A stretch of DNA of 64,000 nucleotides. It comes from Dyella_B acidisoli (GTDB taxonomy: Bacteria; Pseudomonadota; Gammaproteobacteria; Xanthomonadales; Rhodanobacteraceae). The stretch covers positions 1,550,001 to 1,614,000 of the forward strand of contig NZ_CP064031.1 in assembly GCF_049532895.1 (NCBI RefSeq). The letters run 5' to 3'. Shown in pieces: positions 41,792-51,336 of this stretch. The position numbers were made by a program, and so were the translations under genes. How positions within the stretch are numbered: the stretch's first letter is position 1; each line of letters opens with the position of its first letter. The notes below the pieces were generated by a model. The model ran no database searches. It worked only from the letters and a program-made list of their open reading frames with translations, and had not been told where the DNA came from.

Positions 41792-43741
41792 ATGCCGAGC
41801 AAGGAAACCGTACAACGCCAACGCGCATTCGGCGGCGCGCTCGGTGTGCTCGTGCTGGCCTTTGGTCTGACGTATCACTTTTTTCCCGAGCTTTTTCATG
41901 TCAGCCCGGAGGAGGTGGCCCACCCAAGTACGCCCGGCGTGGGCCGCACGGCGCCTTCGGCGCCCATTCGCCCGAACACGGCGGTGCCTTCCGAGCTGGA
42001 TGAAATCTACGCCGGCCCGCCGTTGACGCTGGCACCCACTGCGGTCATCGCCGCACGCTTGTCACGCAAGCCGGCAGCGCTGCCTGAGCAGCTGAGTGCC
42101 GATCCGCCCGAAGTGAAGGCGCTGCTGGATAGTGCGGGCAAGGCTTATCAGGCCGGGCACATGGTGGGCGATAAGAACAGCGCGGCGGATCTTTACCAGC
42201 AGGCGCTCAAGCTCAAGCCGGATAGCCGCGCTGCGGCACAGGGGCTGGATCAAGTGCGCACGCATCTGATCGCGCAGATCACGCAGGACATCGCCGTGGG
42301 CGATTCAGGGTCAGCGAGTACACTGCTGGACAACCTCAAGGCGCTGCCCAACACCGCGAACGACGTGGCACCGTTGGAAGGCAGCATGAAGACGCTGCTG
42401 CAAGTGCGGCCGATGTTGGCCCAGGCGGCTACCTTGCTGCAGCAGGAAAAGGTGGACAAGCCCGCCGGCGATAACGCGCTTGAGCTGTATCGCCAAGTAC
42501 AGAAGCTCGATCCGCAAAACGCAGTAGCTGCGCAGGGCATTCTGCAAGTACAGCGCGTGGTACTCGATCATGCATTAGCCGCGGTAGCCCAGAATGATTT
42601 TGCCGGCGCCGAGCAGTCGATGACCGAAGCCACGCCGATCCAACCCGATTCGCCGCAACTGCGCGACGTGCGCAACCAGATCGACGGCATCCGCCAACAA
42701 CGTGCTGCCAACATACTGGCGCAAGCACGTTCCGCACTGGATGGCGGCAATCTTGATCTTGCCAAGCAACTGGCTGGACAAGCCCAATCGATCAGCCCGC
42801 AACTGGCTGGCCTTGACGAATTCGAAGTACGCCTGACCAATGCGCGCTTGTACTCCAGCTTCAAGCCTGGGCAAGTGTTCACCGATCGCTTTGTGGATAT
42901 GAATGGCCAGTCGCCCACTATGGTCGTAGTGCCCACCGGCAAATTCATGATGGGCGCGCCGGATGACGAACCCGGCCGTACCGATTCGCAGGCACCTCAA
43001 CACGAAGTCGATCTGAGCAAGGGCTATGCGTTGTCGCAGACGGATATCACAGTGGCGCAGTTCCGCGAATTCGTGCGTGCAAGCGGTTACAAGCCCGAAT
43101 CCGTTGCGCAAGGTGGTGCGAGCGTCTACGACGAACGCACTGGCGTGATGCGCGACGTTTCGAACGCCACCTGGGAAGACGACTACGCCGGCCATTCCGC
43201 TACGGACAATCTGCCGGTGGTGAACATTTCCTGGAGCGATGCGCACGCCTACGTGCAATGGCTAAGCCAGCGCACCGGTAAAAAATTCCGCCTGCCCAGC
43301 GAAGCGGAGTTCGAATACGCATTGCGTGCGGGCAGTACCACTCGCTACTGGTGGGGCAGTGGCACGCCGAAAAGCAAGGTGGAAAACCTCACTGGCTCGG
43401 CTGATCGTTCACCCAGCGGGCGCCGCTGGAGCCACGCCTTCGAAGGTTATGGCGATGGCTATTGGGGGCCTGCGTCGGTGATGAGCTTTGCGCCGAACGG
43501 CTTCGGCCTTTACGACATGGATGGCAACGTGTCGGAGTGGACGGAAGATTGCTGGCACGACAACTACGTGCGCGCACCGGTGGATGGCAGTGCGTGGGTC
43601 AATCCTGGCTGCGGTACTCGCGTGATCCGCGGCGGCTCGTGGGGCAGTTCGCCGGAGCAGGCGAATTCTGCTTATCGCCAAGGTGCGGATGCGAGTATTC
43701 GCAGCGGGCGTGTAGGGTTTCGTATCGTGCGTGAGTTGTGA
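41792..43741 (+). CDS. TPR-like/FGE-sulfatase-domain membrane protein
   Basis: 649 residues. A short cytoplasmic N-terminus and one membrane helix (GGALGVLVLAFGLTYHFFPE), then about 300 residues of helical repeats with recurring ALKLKPDSRAAAQGL-type units (TPR-like). The C-terminal FGE-sulfatase/formylglycine-generating-enzyme-like domain spans about 370-649 (GKFMMGAPDDEPG, LPVVNISWSDAHAYVQWLSQ, RLPSEAEFEYALRAG, DMDGNVSEWTEDCW, IRGGSWGSSPEQANSAYR). The fold is certain; catalytic oxidase activity is not. Probably periplasmic. Confidence 0.85.
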   Translation: MPSKETVQRQRAFGGALGVLVLAFGLTYHFFPELFHVSPEEVAHPSTPGVGRTAPSAPIRPNTAVPSELDEIYAGPPLTLAPTAVIAARLSRKPAALPEQLSADPPEVKALLDSAGKAYQAGHMVGDKNSAADLYQQALKLKPDSRAAAQGLDQVRTHLIAQITQDIAVGDSGSASTLLDNLKALPNTANDVAPLEGSMKTLLQVRPMLAQAATLLQQEKVDKPAGDNALELYRQVQKLDPQNAVAAQGILQVQRVVLDHALAAVAQNDFAGAEQSMTEATPIQPDSPQLRDVRNQIDGIRQQRAANILAQARSALDGGNLDLAKQLAGQAQSISPQLAGLDEFEVRLTNARLYSSFKPGQVFTDRFVDMNGQSPTMVVVPTGKFMMGAPDDEPGRTDSQAPQHEVDLSKGYALSQTDITVAQFREFVRASGYKPESVAQGGASVYDERTGVMRDVSNATWEDDYAGHSATDNLPVVNISWSDAHAYVQWLSQRTGKKFRLPSEAEFEYALRAGSTTRYWWGSGTPKSKVENLTGSADRSPSGRRWSHAFEGYGDGYWGPASVMSFAPNGFGLYDMDGNVSEWTEDCWHDNYVRAPVDGSAWVNPGCGTRVIRGGSWGSSPEQANSAYRQGADASIRSGRVGFRIVREL

Positions 43742-43783
43742 AGCTAAGATGCCAGCCGTGCCATTCTTCGATGCGCGAAAATT

Positions 43784-44089
43784 ATGATCACATGCTACGT
43801 GCGATACGTTATCGACCCAAACTTGCTTTCGGAGTTTGAAGCCTACGCAAAAATGTGGATTCCTTTGGTCGAGAAGTTTGGCGGAAAGCATCATGGCTAC
43901 TTCCTACCTTCCGAAGGCGCCAACAACATTGCGCTCGCGTTGTTTTCTTTTCCGAGCCTCGCTGCATACGAAAAATATCGTTCGGACTCGCTGCAAGATC
44001 CGGAGTGTCAGGCTGCATTCGCGTTTGCTGCCGAGAACAAATGCGTCCTGAGTTATGAGCGGAGTTTCTTCCGTCCCGTGTTTGGTTGA
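43784..44089 (+). CDS. NIPSNAP-family protein
   Basis: 101 residues with a ferredoxin-like dimeric alpha-beta-barrel pattern: CYVRYVIDPNLLSEFEAYAK, GYFLPSEGANNIALALFSFP and YEKYRSDSLQDPECQAAF, typical of NIPSNAP proteins. Cytoplasmic, function unknown. A 74-bp inverted repeat follows the gene. Confidence 0.85.
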   Translation: MITCYVRYVIDPNLLSEFEAYAKMWIPLVEKFGGKHHGYFLPSEGANNIALALFSFPSLAAYEKYRSDSLQDPECQAAFAFAAENKCVLSYERSFFRPVFG

Positions 44090-44097
44090 TGCGACAA

Positions 44098-44171
44098 GTA
44101 GGTTGGGGTGCAAACCCCAACATCGTCATGTCAATCCACATGGCAATGTTGGGGTTTGCACCCCAACCTAC
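44098..44171. repeat. Inverted repeat, GTTGGGGTGCAAACCCCAAC family
   Basis: Two perfect 26-bp arms (44098-44123 and 44146-44171) in inverted orientation. Each arm carries its own internal palindrome. A related, degenerate array occurs at 61002-61132. Dispersed family of the REP type. Confidence 0.8.
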
Positions 44172-44190
44172 GTGCCTCGTCGTAGAAACG

Positions 44191-45156
44191 TTATGGACGA
44201 TTGGACAAAGGTACGCCCCACACGGCCGTGACATTGCCACCAAGCCTCCACTCGCTAAATGGCCGACGCGGTGCGATCAGCGCAGGAAGTCGTGCATCTC
44301 GCGTGCGTGCGTAATACGGCTCCACCCATGCCAATTCATCCTGGAACGTCCACGGAAACAAATCTTGCTTGATCGGTGTGATCTTCGCGAAGCTGCTCGG
44401 GTCGCGCACTGCTTCGATCACCAGATTCGCCAGGCGCGCGATGGCGTGATCGTTTTCCTGGTAAAGATCGATATTGCGCCGCTGTACCAGTTCCGCCGTG
44501 AAAACTAGCGGCAGCAGCGCGAAGGTGTGATAGTGCAGGGCGCGGTCGCCGCGCTTCACTTCCCGTTCCAGGGCGCCATTCGGGCCAATATCGCGAATGC
44601 CTTCGCGTGCGCGTATCAATCCCGAATCGATGAGTTGCGGCTGGTTGGTCACGGTGCCGATGGCGACCAGATTCAAGCCAGCCCAGTAAACGAGATTGTT
44701 GTGCAGATGATTGATCGCGTTCGCATCACGCGTGGCGATGGCGATGCGTTCAAGCCATGGATTGATCACGGCGAATTTGCTTGCGTTGGCGGCTTTGACA
44801 GAGTCGGGCATCCGCAAGATCACCAAAGCGAAATCTGTACCCGCCCACGAGCGTTCGTAATAACCCTGGTAACCGGCGATCGGTCCCATCAGTGCGTCCG
44901 CGCTTGCCCATCCGTGCAGAAGATCGACTGCACAAGACCAATCCCCTGTCTCCGCCGCTTTGTTGAGTTTCGCGATGAAGCCGCGCATTGGTTGCACTGC
45001 ACGCGCATAACCTGCCGCGTCGTCGTAGAAACCGGGTGGGTCGATGCTCTTTACTGGAGCAGGAACCTCGCATGCGGACGCAATGGGACTGGCAATCGAC
45101 ACGGCGCTTGTTACGAACAAGAGCACGGCAAGAACTCGAAGCATTCGATAGTGCAC
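44191..45156 (-). CDS. algL: PL5-type alginate lyase (AlgL-like)
   Basis: About 321 residues with a signal peptide (MLRVLAVLLFVTSAVSIASP) and an alpha/alpha-barrel sequence close to AlgL. The catalytic region shows NNLVYWAGLNLVAIGTVTNQ, then ALEREVKRGDRALHYHTFAL, with the Arg/His/Tyr of the PL5 active site. It cleaves mannuronate-rich polymer in the periplasm. No alginate biosynthesis operon is adjacent, so it is probably catabolic or polymer-clearing. GTG at 45156 is five bases from AGGAG; ATG at 45144 is the alternative. Confidence 0.82.
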   Translation of the reverse strand: MHYRMLRVLAVLLFVTSAVSIASPIASACEVPAPVKSIDPPGFYDDAAGYARAVQPMRGFIAKLNKAAETGDWSCAVDLLHGWASADALMGPIAGYQGYYERSWAGTDFALVILRMPDSVKAANASKFAVINPWLERIAIATRDANAINHLHNNLVYWAGLNLVAIGTVTNQPQLIDSGLIRAREGIRDIGPNGALEREVKRGDRALHYHTFALLPLVFTAELVQRRNIDLYQENDHAIARLANLVIEAVRDPSSFAKITPIKQDLFPWTFQDELAWVEPYYARTRDARLPALIAPRRPFSEWRLGGNVTAVWGVPLSNRP

Positions 45157-45328
45157 GTTCACTCCTTTGACTGTGGCTGGGTGTGGGAGAGGCGCTAAAG
45201 ACGGCTATTTATCCGCCGCCTTTGTTGCAAACGATGCAGCGCTAAGCCGTCGCGAGCATTACGTTTATGCACGCAAAAAATCGCGGGCATTGCTTCCCGT
45301 CAGGGCATCAAGGGATGCGGAAAACAAA

Positions 45329-45357
45329 GAACCCCGAAAACGGTGTTTTCGGGGTTC
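45329..45357 (-). terminator. Terminator of tRNA-Leu
   Basis: Stem GAACCCCGAAAAC / GTTTTCGGGGTTC with loop GGT, followed on the minus strand by TTTGTTTTCC. It lies about 40 bp 3' of tRNA-Leu. Confidence 0.85.
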
Positions 45358-45395
45358 TCTTTGAATCTAGCCGGATCGCGTTGGATCCGATGATT

Positions 45396-45480
<85 letters not shown>

Positions 45481-45630
45481 AGGTGTCGCGTAAGCCTTTC
45501 GGGCTGTGCGAGCCGCGTAGAGTAGGGGGAGGGGGACGTGTTGTCAACTATTTCTGCATGATCGTTGCTGCGATCGTTCCACGTGCATCCAACTACTTAT
45601 CGAAGTCACGCATCGAGGCGATACTAGGGT

Positions 45631-48207
45631 GTGACCAAGAAAAACATACCCAGCAAGGAAAAGGTGCCGCGCAAGGCGGCGAAGGCCCGGAAAGCCCCAG
45701 AGGATGCTCCGGCGCCCTCGCGTCGTGGGCGGGGCGAAGCACCCCGGAGTAAGCACGATCCCTTCGCCGAGCGCGAAGCGCAGCGCTACGAACGCCCCAT
45801 CCCCAGCCGCGAGGCCATCCTCGCGTTGCTGGAAGAACGCGGCGAGCTGCTGACCCAGGCGCGCATTGCCGAGGCGCTGCAGCTCTACGACGAATACAGC
45901 ATTGCCGCGCTCACCAAGCGCCTTACCGCCATGGTGCGCGACGGCCAGTTATTGCTCGGTCGCCGGGGCGGTTACGCGCCGGCCCGCAAATTGGACCTGA
46001 TCCGCGGCGTGGTGCTTGCCAACGCTGAGGGTTACGGTTTCCTGCGGCCGGACGAGGGTGGCGACGATCTTTATCTTTCGCCTTACCAGATGCGCAGTGT
46101 GTTGCACGGCGATCGTGTGCTGGCCAGCGTGGTCGGTGTGGATCGCCGCGGACGGCGGCAGGGCGCCATTGTGGAAGTGCTGCAGCGACGCTCGCCGCGG
46201 CTGGTTGGACGCGTAATGGTCGAAAACGGCGTCACGCTGGTGGTGCCGGACGATCGCCGCCTGCACCAAGACGTGATGATCGCACCGGGGCAGGAGCGTG
46301 GTGCGCAGTCCGGGCAGATCGTGGTTGCCGAGATCACTGATCCACCCACCGCTTATCGCGGTCCGATGGGCACTATCCGCAGCGTGCTGGGTGAACGCCT
46401 GCAGCCATCGCTGCTGGTGGACATGGCGATCGCCAGCCACGACCTGCCGCACGAATGGCCGCCGGAAGTGCTACGCGAAGCGGAAGAGGTTGAACTCGAC
46501 GTCACCGCTGCCGAGCGTGAAGGCCGCGTTGATTTGCGCAAGCTGCCGCTGGTAACCATCGATGGTGCAGATGCCCGCGACTTCGATGATGCCGTCTACG
46601 CCGAACCCAGACGCGGTGGCGGGTGGCGGCTGGTAGTGGCGATTGCCGATGTCTCGCACTACGTGCCGGTCGACAGCGCGCTGGACAAAGAAGCTTACGA
46701 GCGCAGCACGTCCACGTATTTCCCCGGCTTCGTCGTGCCGATGCTGCCGGAGACTTTGTCTAATGGCATCTGCTCGCTTAATCCGAAAGTGGAACGCCTA
46801 TGCATGGTGTGCGACATGCAGGTGGATGCGGAAGGCGAAGTCACCAAGGCCAAGTTTTACGATGCCGTGATGCGCTCGCACGCGCGCCTCACCTACGACA
46901 AGGTGTGGCAGGTTATCGGCTTAAACGATTCCGATGCGCGCCACGAAGTGGCCGACGTACTGCCGCAATTGGAAAATTTGCACGCGCTGTACAAGGCGAT
47001 GGTCGAGCAGCGCCGCCGGCGCGGCGCGATCGATTTCGAAACGCCGGAAGTGAAGTTCCGCCTCGATCAGACCGGTGAAGTACAGGCCGTGGGTGCGGTG
47101 GAACGCAATGACGCGCACAAGCTGATCGAAGAATGCATGATCGCTGCCAACGTGCAGGCGGCGACGTTCCTCTCCAAGCGCAAGATTCCTGCGCTGTATC
47201 GCGCGCATGAGACGCCGCCAGCGGAGAAGTACGAAGACCTGCAGCAGTTTCTGCGCGAATTCAAGTTGCGCATGCCGCCGGTTGAGGACGTCACGCCCGC
47301 TGACTTTTCTGATGTGCTGCGTCTGGTGAAAGACCGTCCCGAGCGCGAGCTGATCCAGTCCGTGCTGTTGCGCGCGCAGAGCTTGGCGGCCTATCAGCCG
47401 GACAATCGCGGTCACTTCGGCTTGGCGTTGGAAGCCTATGCGCACTTCACCTCGCCGATTCGCCGTTATCCAGACTTGCTGGTCCATCGCGCGATCCGTT
47501 ATGCGTTGAAGGGTGGCAAGCCTTCCGGTTATCACTACACCGAGGCGGCGATGGCGGCCATGGCCGTGCACTGTTCGCAGCGTGAGCGTCGTGCGGAGGA
47601 GGCCGAGCGCGACGTCGACGAGCGCTTCCGTTGTGCGTGGATGGCCAAGCACATTGGCGAAGAGTTTGATGGCGTGGTGACTGGCGTCACGTCGTTTGGG
47701 CTGTTCGTGGAACTGGAAGAGTCGAAAGTCTCCGGTCTGGTACATATCAGCCAACTGTCCAACGACTATTACCACTTCGATCCCATTCGTCATTTGCTGA
47801 AGGGCGAACGCAGTGGTTTGCAGTTCCGCTTGGGCGATCACGTGCGTATCCAGGTACTGCGCGCCAGCTTGGAAGATCGCAAGATCGACTTCCGCATGGT
47901 GCAGCCGGTCAAGAAGAAAGCCCCAGAGCCGGCACCGCAGGCGTTTGTGCCGCCGACCACGCCGCGTGCTTACGATTACGCCGCTGGCGGCGAGCGTTAT
48001 TCCTTGGCATCTGGGCGCAAGCCGCTTCCTTCGTTACCGCCACTGCCGGGCTTCGATAATGCCGGTGCGAAGAAACGCGGCTCGGCCAAGCCGGGCAAGA
48101 AAGCGGCTGTGAGTAAGACCGCGGGTAAGCGCAAAACCAAGGCTAGCACCGGCAAGTCACCTAGCAAGCGGGGCACCAAAGCGCCGAAATCGAAAGGTAA
48201 ACGATGA
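45631..48207 (+). CDS. rnr: Ribonuclease R
   Basis: 858 residues. A basic N-terminus and helix-turn-helix-like region are followed by cold-shock domains (GYGFLRPDEGGDDLYLSPYQ). The RNB catalytic domain has IDGADARDFDDAVYAEP (metal-binding Asp cluster) and HFTSPIRRYPDLLVHRA. The S1 domain (FDGVVTGVTSFGLFVELEES) and a long Lys-rich tail complete the RNase R layout. It degrades structured RNA in the 3'-5' direction. GTG start. Overlaps rlmB by ATGA. Confidence 0.94.
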   Translation: MTKKNIPSKEKVPRKAAKARKAPEDAPAPSRRGRGEAPRSKHDPFAEREAQRYERPIPSREAILALLEERGELLTQARIAEALQLYDEYSIAALTKRLTAMVRDGQLLLGRRGGYAPARKLDLIRGVVLANAEGYGFLRPDEGGDDLYLSPYQMRSVLHGDRVLASVVGVDRRGRRQGAIVEVLQRRSPRLVGRVMVENGVTLVVPDDRRLHQDVMIAPGQERGAQSGQIVVAEITDPPTAYRGPMGTIRSVLGERLQPSLLVDMAIASHDLPHEWPPEVLREAEEVELDVTAAEREGRVDLRKLPLVTIDGADARDFDDAVYAEPRRGGGWRLVVAIADVSHYVPVDSALDKEAYERSTSTYFPGFVVPMLPETLSNGICSLNPKVERLCMVCDMQVDAEGEVTKAKFYDAVMRSHARLTYDKVWQVIGLNDSDARHEVADVLPQLENLHALYKAMVEQRRRRGAIDFETPEVKFRLDQTGEVQAVGAVERNDAHKLIEECMIAANVQAATFLSKRKIPALYRAHETPPAEKYEDLQQFLREFKLRMPPVEDVTPADFSDVLRLVKDRPERELIQSVLLRAQSLAAYQPDNRGHFGLALEAYAHFTSPIRRYPDLLVHRAIRYALKGGKPSGYHYTEAAMAAMAVHCSQRERRAEEAERDVDERFRCAWMAKHIGEEFDGVVTGVTSFGLFVELEESKVSGLVHISQLSNDYYHFDPIRHLLKGERSGLQFRLGDHVRIQVLRASLEDRKIDFRMVQPVKKKAPEPAPQAFVPPTTPRAYDYAAGGERYSLASGRKPLPSLPPLPGFDNAGAKKRGSAKPGKKAAVSKTAGKRKTKASTGKSPSKRGTKAPKSKGKR

Positions 48208-48947
48208 GCGAGAATTGGATTGTCGGTATCAATCCGGTGGAAGGCGCGTTGAACAACGACGCCGAGCGTGTGCGCGAAGTGCTGGTGGAAAACGGCCAGC
48301 GCAATCCCCGCGTGAATGAACTGGCGGAAAAAGCGAAGGCACTGAAGATTCCCGTGCATCATCGTCCGCGCGAGCAGCTCGATCGCGTGGCGGGCGAAGC
48401 GCGTCATCAAGGCGTGGTTGCGCTTTACCAGGCACCGGCGTTGGCCAGCGAACAGGATTTGCCCGAATTGATCGAGCAGGCCGGCAGCAACGCCTTGGTG
48501 CTGGTACTCGATGGCGTCACCGATCCGCACAATCTTGGCGCATGCCTGCGTAGTGCAGCAGCAGCGAAGGTGACGGCAGTGGTTGTGCCGAAGGACCGCG
48601 CTGTTGGCATCACGCCGGTCGTGCGCCGCGCCTCGGCGGGCGGCGCGGATCGCGTGCCCCTGGTGGCGGCCACCAATCTTGCGCGTGCGCTGCGCGCCCT
48701 GAAGGATGCGGGCGTGTGGATCACCGGTCTGGCTGGGGATACCGATCAATCCATCTACGACATCGATCTGAAAGGCCCGGTGGCGCTGGTGTTAGGCAGT
48801 GAAGGCGAAGGTATTCGCCGACTCACGCGAGAGACCTGCGATTTCGTCGCGAAGATTCCCATGCCGGGTACCATGGAAAGCCTCAACGTATCGGTGGCTA
48901 CCGGTATCGTCTTGTTCGAAGCATTGCGTCAAAGGAGTGGGCGATGA
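48204..48947 (+). CDS. rlmB: 23S rRNA 2'-O-methyltransferase RlmB
   Basis: 247 residues. An N-terminal L30e-like substrate-binding domain is followed by a SpoU methyltransferase with the three motifs GVTDPHNLGACLRSAAA, LVLGSEGEGIRRLTRETCD and IPMPGTMESLNVSVATGIVL, which form the SAM-binding trefoil knot. It methylates G2251 in 23S rRNA. It starts inside the rnr stop, the common rnr-rlmB arrangement. Confidence 0.94.
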   Translation: MSENWIVGINPVEGALNNDAERVREVLVENGQRNPRVNELAEKAKALKIPVHHRPREQLDRVAGEARHQGVVALYQAPALASEQDLPELIEQAGSNALVLVLDGVTDPHNLGACLRSAAAAKVTAVVVPKDRAVGITPVVRRASAGGADRVPLVAATNLARALRALKDAGVWITGLAGDTDQSIYDIDLKGPVALVLGSEGEGIRRLTRETCDFVAKIPMPGTMESLNVSVATGIVLFEALRQRSGR

Positions 48948-49231
48948 CGTTCTATTGGCACGATTGGGCGGGATACATCGGTGTTGCGTTGATGTTGTTG
49001 GCTTATCTGGCGCTTCAGGCCCATAAGCTGCATGGCAATGGGTTGGTGTATCAGCTGATGAACGTATTGGGCGCGCTCGGCGTGATGCTGTCGCTGCTGT
49101 TCGGCTCGTTCAACGCTTCGGCGTTTTTCATGGAAGTAGCGTGGTTGCTGATTGGCATCTACGGTATTGCGCGCAGTGCACGGGTGCGCAAGGAAGCGCA
49201 TGAGGCGGGGCATAAGACTTCGGTTTGGTGA
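48944..49231 (+). CDS. Small membrane protein (CBU_0592-like)
   Basis: 95 residues with three hydrophobic segments (WAGYIGVALMLLAYLALQ, LVYQLMNVLGALGVMLSLLF, AFFMEVAWLLIGIYGI) and a basic C-terminus. It resembles the CBU_0592 family, of unknown function. It overlaps rlmB by ATGA, so it is co-translated with rnr-rlmB. Confidence 0.75.
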   Translation: MTFYWHDWAGYIGVALMLLAYLALQAHKLHGNGLVYQLMNVLGALGVMLSLLFGSFNASAFFMEVAWLLIGIYGIARSARVRKEAHEAGHKTSVW

Positions 49232-49295
49232 GTGTGCGCGTATCCCATGGGCATAGTTATCTATATGGTTTACGCAGTCCTGGACTGAGCCTTGT

Positions 49296-49413
49296 CGTCA
49301 TTCCGGCGAAGGCCGGAATCCAGTTCAAATATGCGTCCGAAAGGACTCAAAACCGTTTTTGTGTGCTTCGCACGACGTATTTAGACTGGATTCCGGCCTT
49401 CGCCGGAATGACG
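49296..49413. repeat. REPIN (inverted pair of REP elements)
   Basis: Two 29-bp palindromic REP units, each with a core like TTCCGGC-GAAGG-CCGGAA, in inverted orientation at 49296-49324 and 49385-49413, with about 60 bp between. A single related unit lies in pilX (19500) and a variant at 51276. No RAYT transposase gene is in the window. Confidence 0.85.
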
Positions 49414-49433
49414 GTGCGGCGAGATTGGTTCCG

Positions 49434-51182
49434 TTACGGAGTAGTTGTGTGCAAACGACGAACTTCATAAGCCTCTGCAGACGGGGCTGACGGGTTGAAG
49501 CTCACCAACACCCGATCACCAAGTGAATGCTTTCGATCCACTTCCGTTCCCGCAGGTAATGACGCCTGCTGACTAACCATCTCCGGCGTTGCTCGCAAGA
49601 ACACAAACGCACTCGGCTGCGGCTTCCACGCCAGCCAGTTCAGGTCGTAGGACACGAATTCCTGCACCACCATTTGATGGTTCTCCGCGCCAGGTTGGCT
49701 GACGAACTGTTTGGCCAATGCAAGCGCGCGTTCTTCGTCCGACACATCGTGCAAGATCCATCCCACCACCGGACAGGTGCCGTTTGACGGCGTCAACTCG
49801 CCGGCATGGTGTAGCCATGCGTCGGCAAGATACGCGTAGGGGTGATACGACGCGGGCAAGTAGTAGCCGTAGTAATGGCGTTCCATCATCGCGTGCACGG
49901 CAGGCGTCATGCCTGTGCCGTAGGTGCCGGGATAGGTGATCACGGGCAGCGTAGCGTCGGCACAACCCGGCAGCCCCTGCACATACGCCGCCGAAGCGCG
50001 CCACGGTTCATTGGAAGGCAGCATGCGGCCACGCATCAGGGCGATCGATTGCGAACCGAGCAACACAACGATGGCCACTGCGCCGATTGTTGTCGTGCGT
50101 GTGTCCAACCGTGCGGTCGCGGCATCATAAAGCCGCGCGAGCAGGAACCAGCCGAATGGGGCGCTTACCAGGACATTGCGATACGAGAATGACGGCGCCA
50201 CCAGCAGCGACACGGCAATGCCGCTGAGAATCACGCCTATGCATACGACGCCGCACAAGCCAGCGGTCCAGTTGGTTAAGCGCCGCTCGTCAGTATCGGT
50301 TTGAACGACACGTGCGCGACGCAGCCACAGCACCAGCAGCATGGCCACTACGATCAGCAGCGCCTGCCGGCTCATGAAGTGGAAGACCGCACGACGCAGA
50401 TGCGAGCCGAAAAACTTCGCGCTGTTGCTGAACCATGTGTCGTGGAAATCGTGCTTGGTGGTATGCGTCATCAACCACAGCAGGCCAGCGTAAAGCCCCA
50501 GCACGATCACGCCCGAAATGCTCACGCCGATTCGTTGCGGCCACGTGCGCGAGGTGATCAGCAGGAACAGCAGCAACATGCCCACCATGAGCAGCATGTA
50601 GGGATGTACTTGGCTGCCGGCGACACCGAGCACGGTAAGCCATAGCCATGCTCCCGCAGGGAAACGTTCGCCAGCGCGCGTGCGTCGGCCAAAATCGATG
50701 GCAGCGGCGAGCAGGGCGGACGAAATGAAGATCGACAGCGCGTAATTGCGCGCGTTCTGGGCTTGCTCGTACCAGAACAGCGATGTGGTCGCGACGGCGC
50801 AAGCAAAAGCGATGGCGGTAGGGCTGAGCCGGCGGCGCGTGCCGAGCGCAAATACGATGATACTCAGGATGGCGAGGATCGCGCTGAGCAAACGCACTAC
50901 TGATTCGCTGGTGCCGAGAAGTTCGATCCAGCCGTAGAGCAGGAAGTCGTACAGCGGTGGATGCACATCGGCCAGCACGCGCCGAAAAACTTCGCCGAGC
51001 CCCTGGTGATGATCCACCACCTGCATGGTGAACAGCTCGTCGGCCCAGAGGCTGCTGGTGGATAGGCCGATGAAGGCGAATACGCAGCCGAGCAGGGTGA
51101 TGAGGGCATAGAGCTTGCCGGGCCAGCTGAAACCGGATTTTTCGGCGAGCGTTGGATCGGCGGCGTGGGACGCAGGCGTCAC
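49434..51182 (-). CDS. GT39/ArnT-type membrane glycosyltransferase
   Basis: 582 residues with about ten or more hydrophobic spans. The luminal-loop acidic motif SLWADELFTMQVVDHHQG and the VHPPLYDFLLYGW segment near the N-terminus are typical of the PMT/ArnT superfamily (GT-C fold with DE/DP motif). It uses lipid-linked sugar on the periplasmic side of the inner membrane; the acceptor is unknown. GTG start. It is divergent from no close partner; a REPIN follows its 3' end. Confidence 0.82.
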   Translation of the reverse strand: MTPASHAADPTLAEKSGFSWPGKLYALITLLGCVFAFIGLSTSSLWADELFTMQVVDHHQGLGEVFRRVLADVHPPLYDFLLYGWIELLGTSESVVRLLSAILAILSIIVFALGTRRRLSPTAIAFACAVATTSLFWYEQAQNARNYALSIFISSALLAAAIDFGRRTRAGERFPAGAWLWLTVLGVAGSQVHPYMLLMVGMLLLFLLITSRTWPQRIGVSISGVIVLGLYAGLLWLMTHTTKHDFHDTWFSNSAKFFGSHLRRAVFHFMSRQALLIVVAMLLVLWLRRARVVQTDTDERRLTNWTAGLCGVVCIGVILSGIAVSLLVAPSFSYRNVLVSAPFGWFLLARLYDAATARLDTRTTTIGAVAIVVLLGSQSIALMRGRMLPSNEPWRASAAYVQGLPGCADATLPVITYPGTYGTGMTPAVHAMMERHYYGYYLPASYHPYAYLADAWLHHAGELTPSNGTCPVVGWILHDVSDEERALALAKQFVSQPGAENHQMVVQEFVSYDLNWLAWKPQPSAFVFLRATPEMVSQQASLPAGTEVDRKHSLGDRVLVSFNPSAPSAEAYEVRRLHTTTP

Positions 51183-51275
51183 TCAAGGGTTCCGTGCGGA
51201 TGGCGTAAGCGGTGAGCGTACGCGAACCCTGGCGCAGAATGCACGTATACAGTTAAGGTTGCCAACGCCTCAAAG

Positions 51276-51305
51276 CCGTCATTCCCGCTTTCGCGGGAAT
51301 GACGG
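51276..51305. repeat. REP-like palindrome
   Basis: Perfect 13-bp stem CCGTCATTCCCGC / GCGGGAATGACGG with loop TTTC, between the glycosyltransferase and phoU. Related to the REPIN units at 49296-49413. It may also terminate the phoU transcript. Confidence 0.75.
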
Positions 51306-51336
51306 CCGAGAGGGTTATAGAGTGTCGTGCTGGAGA

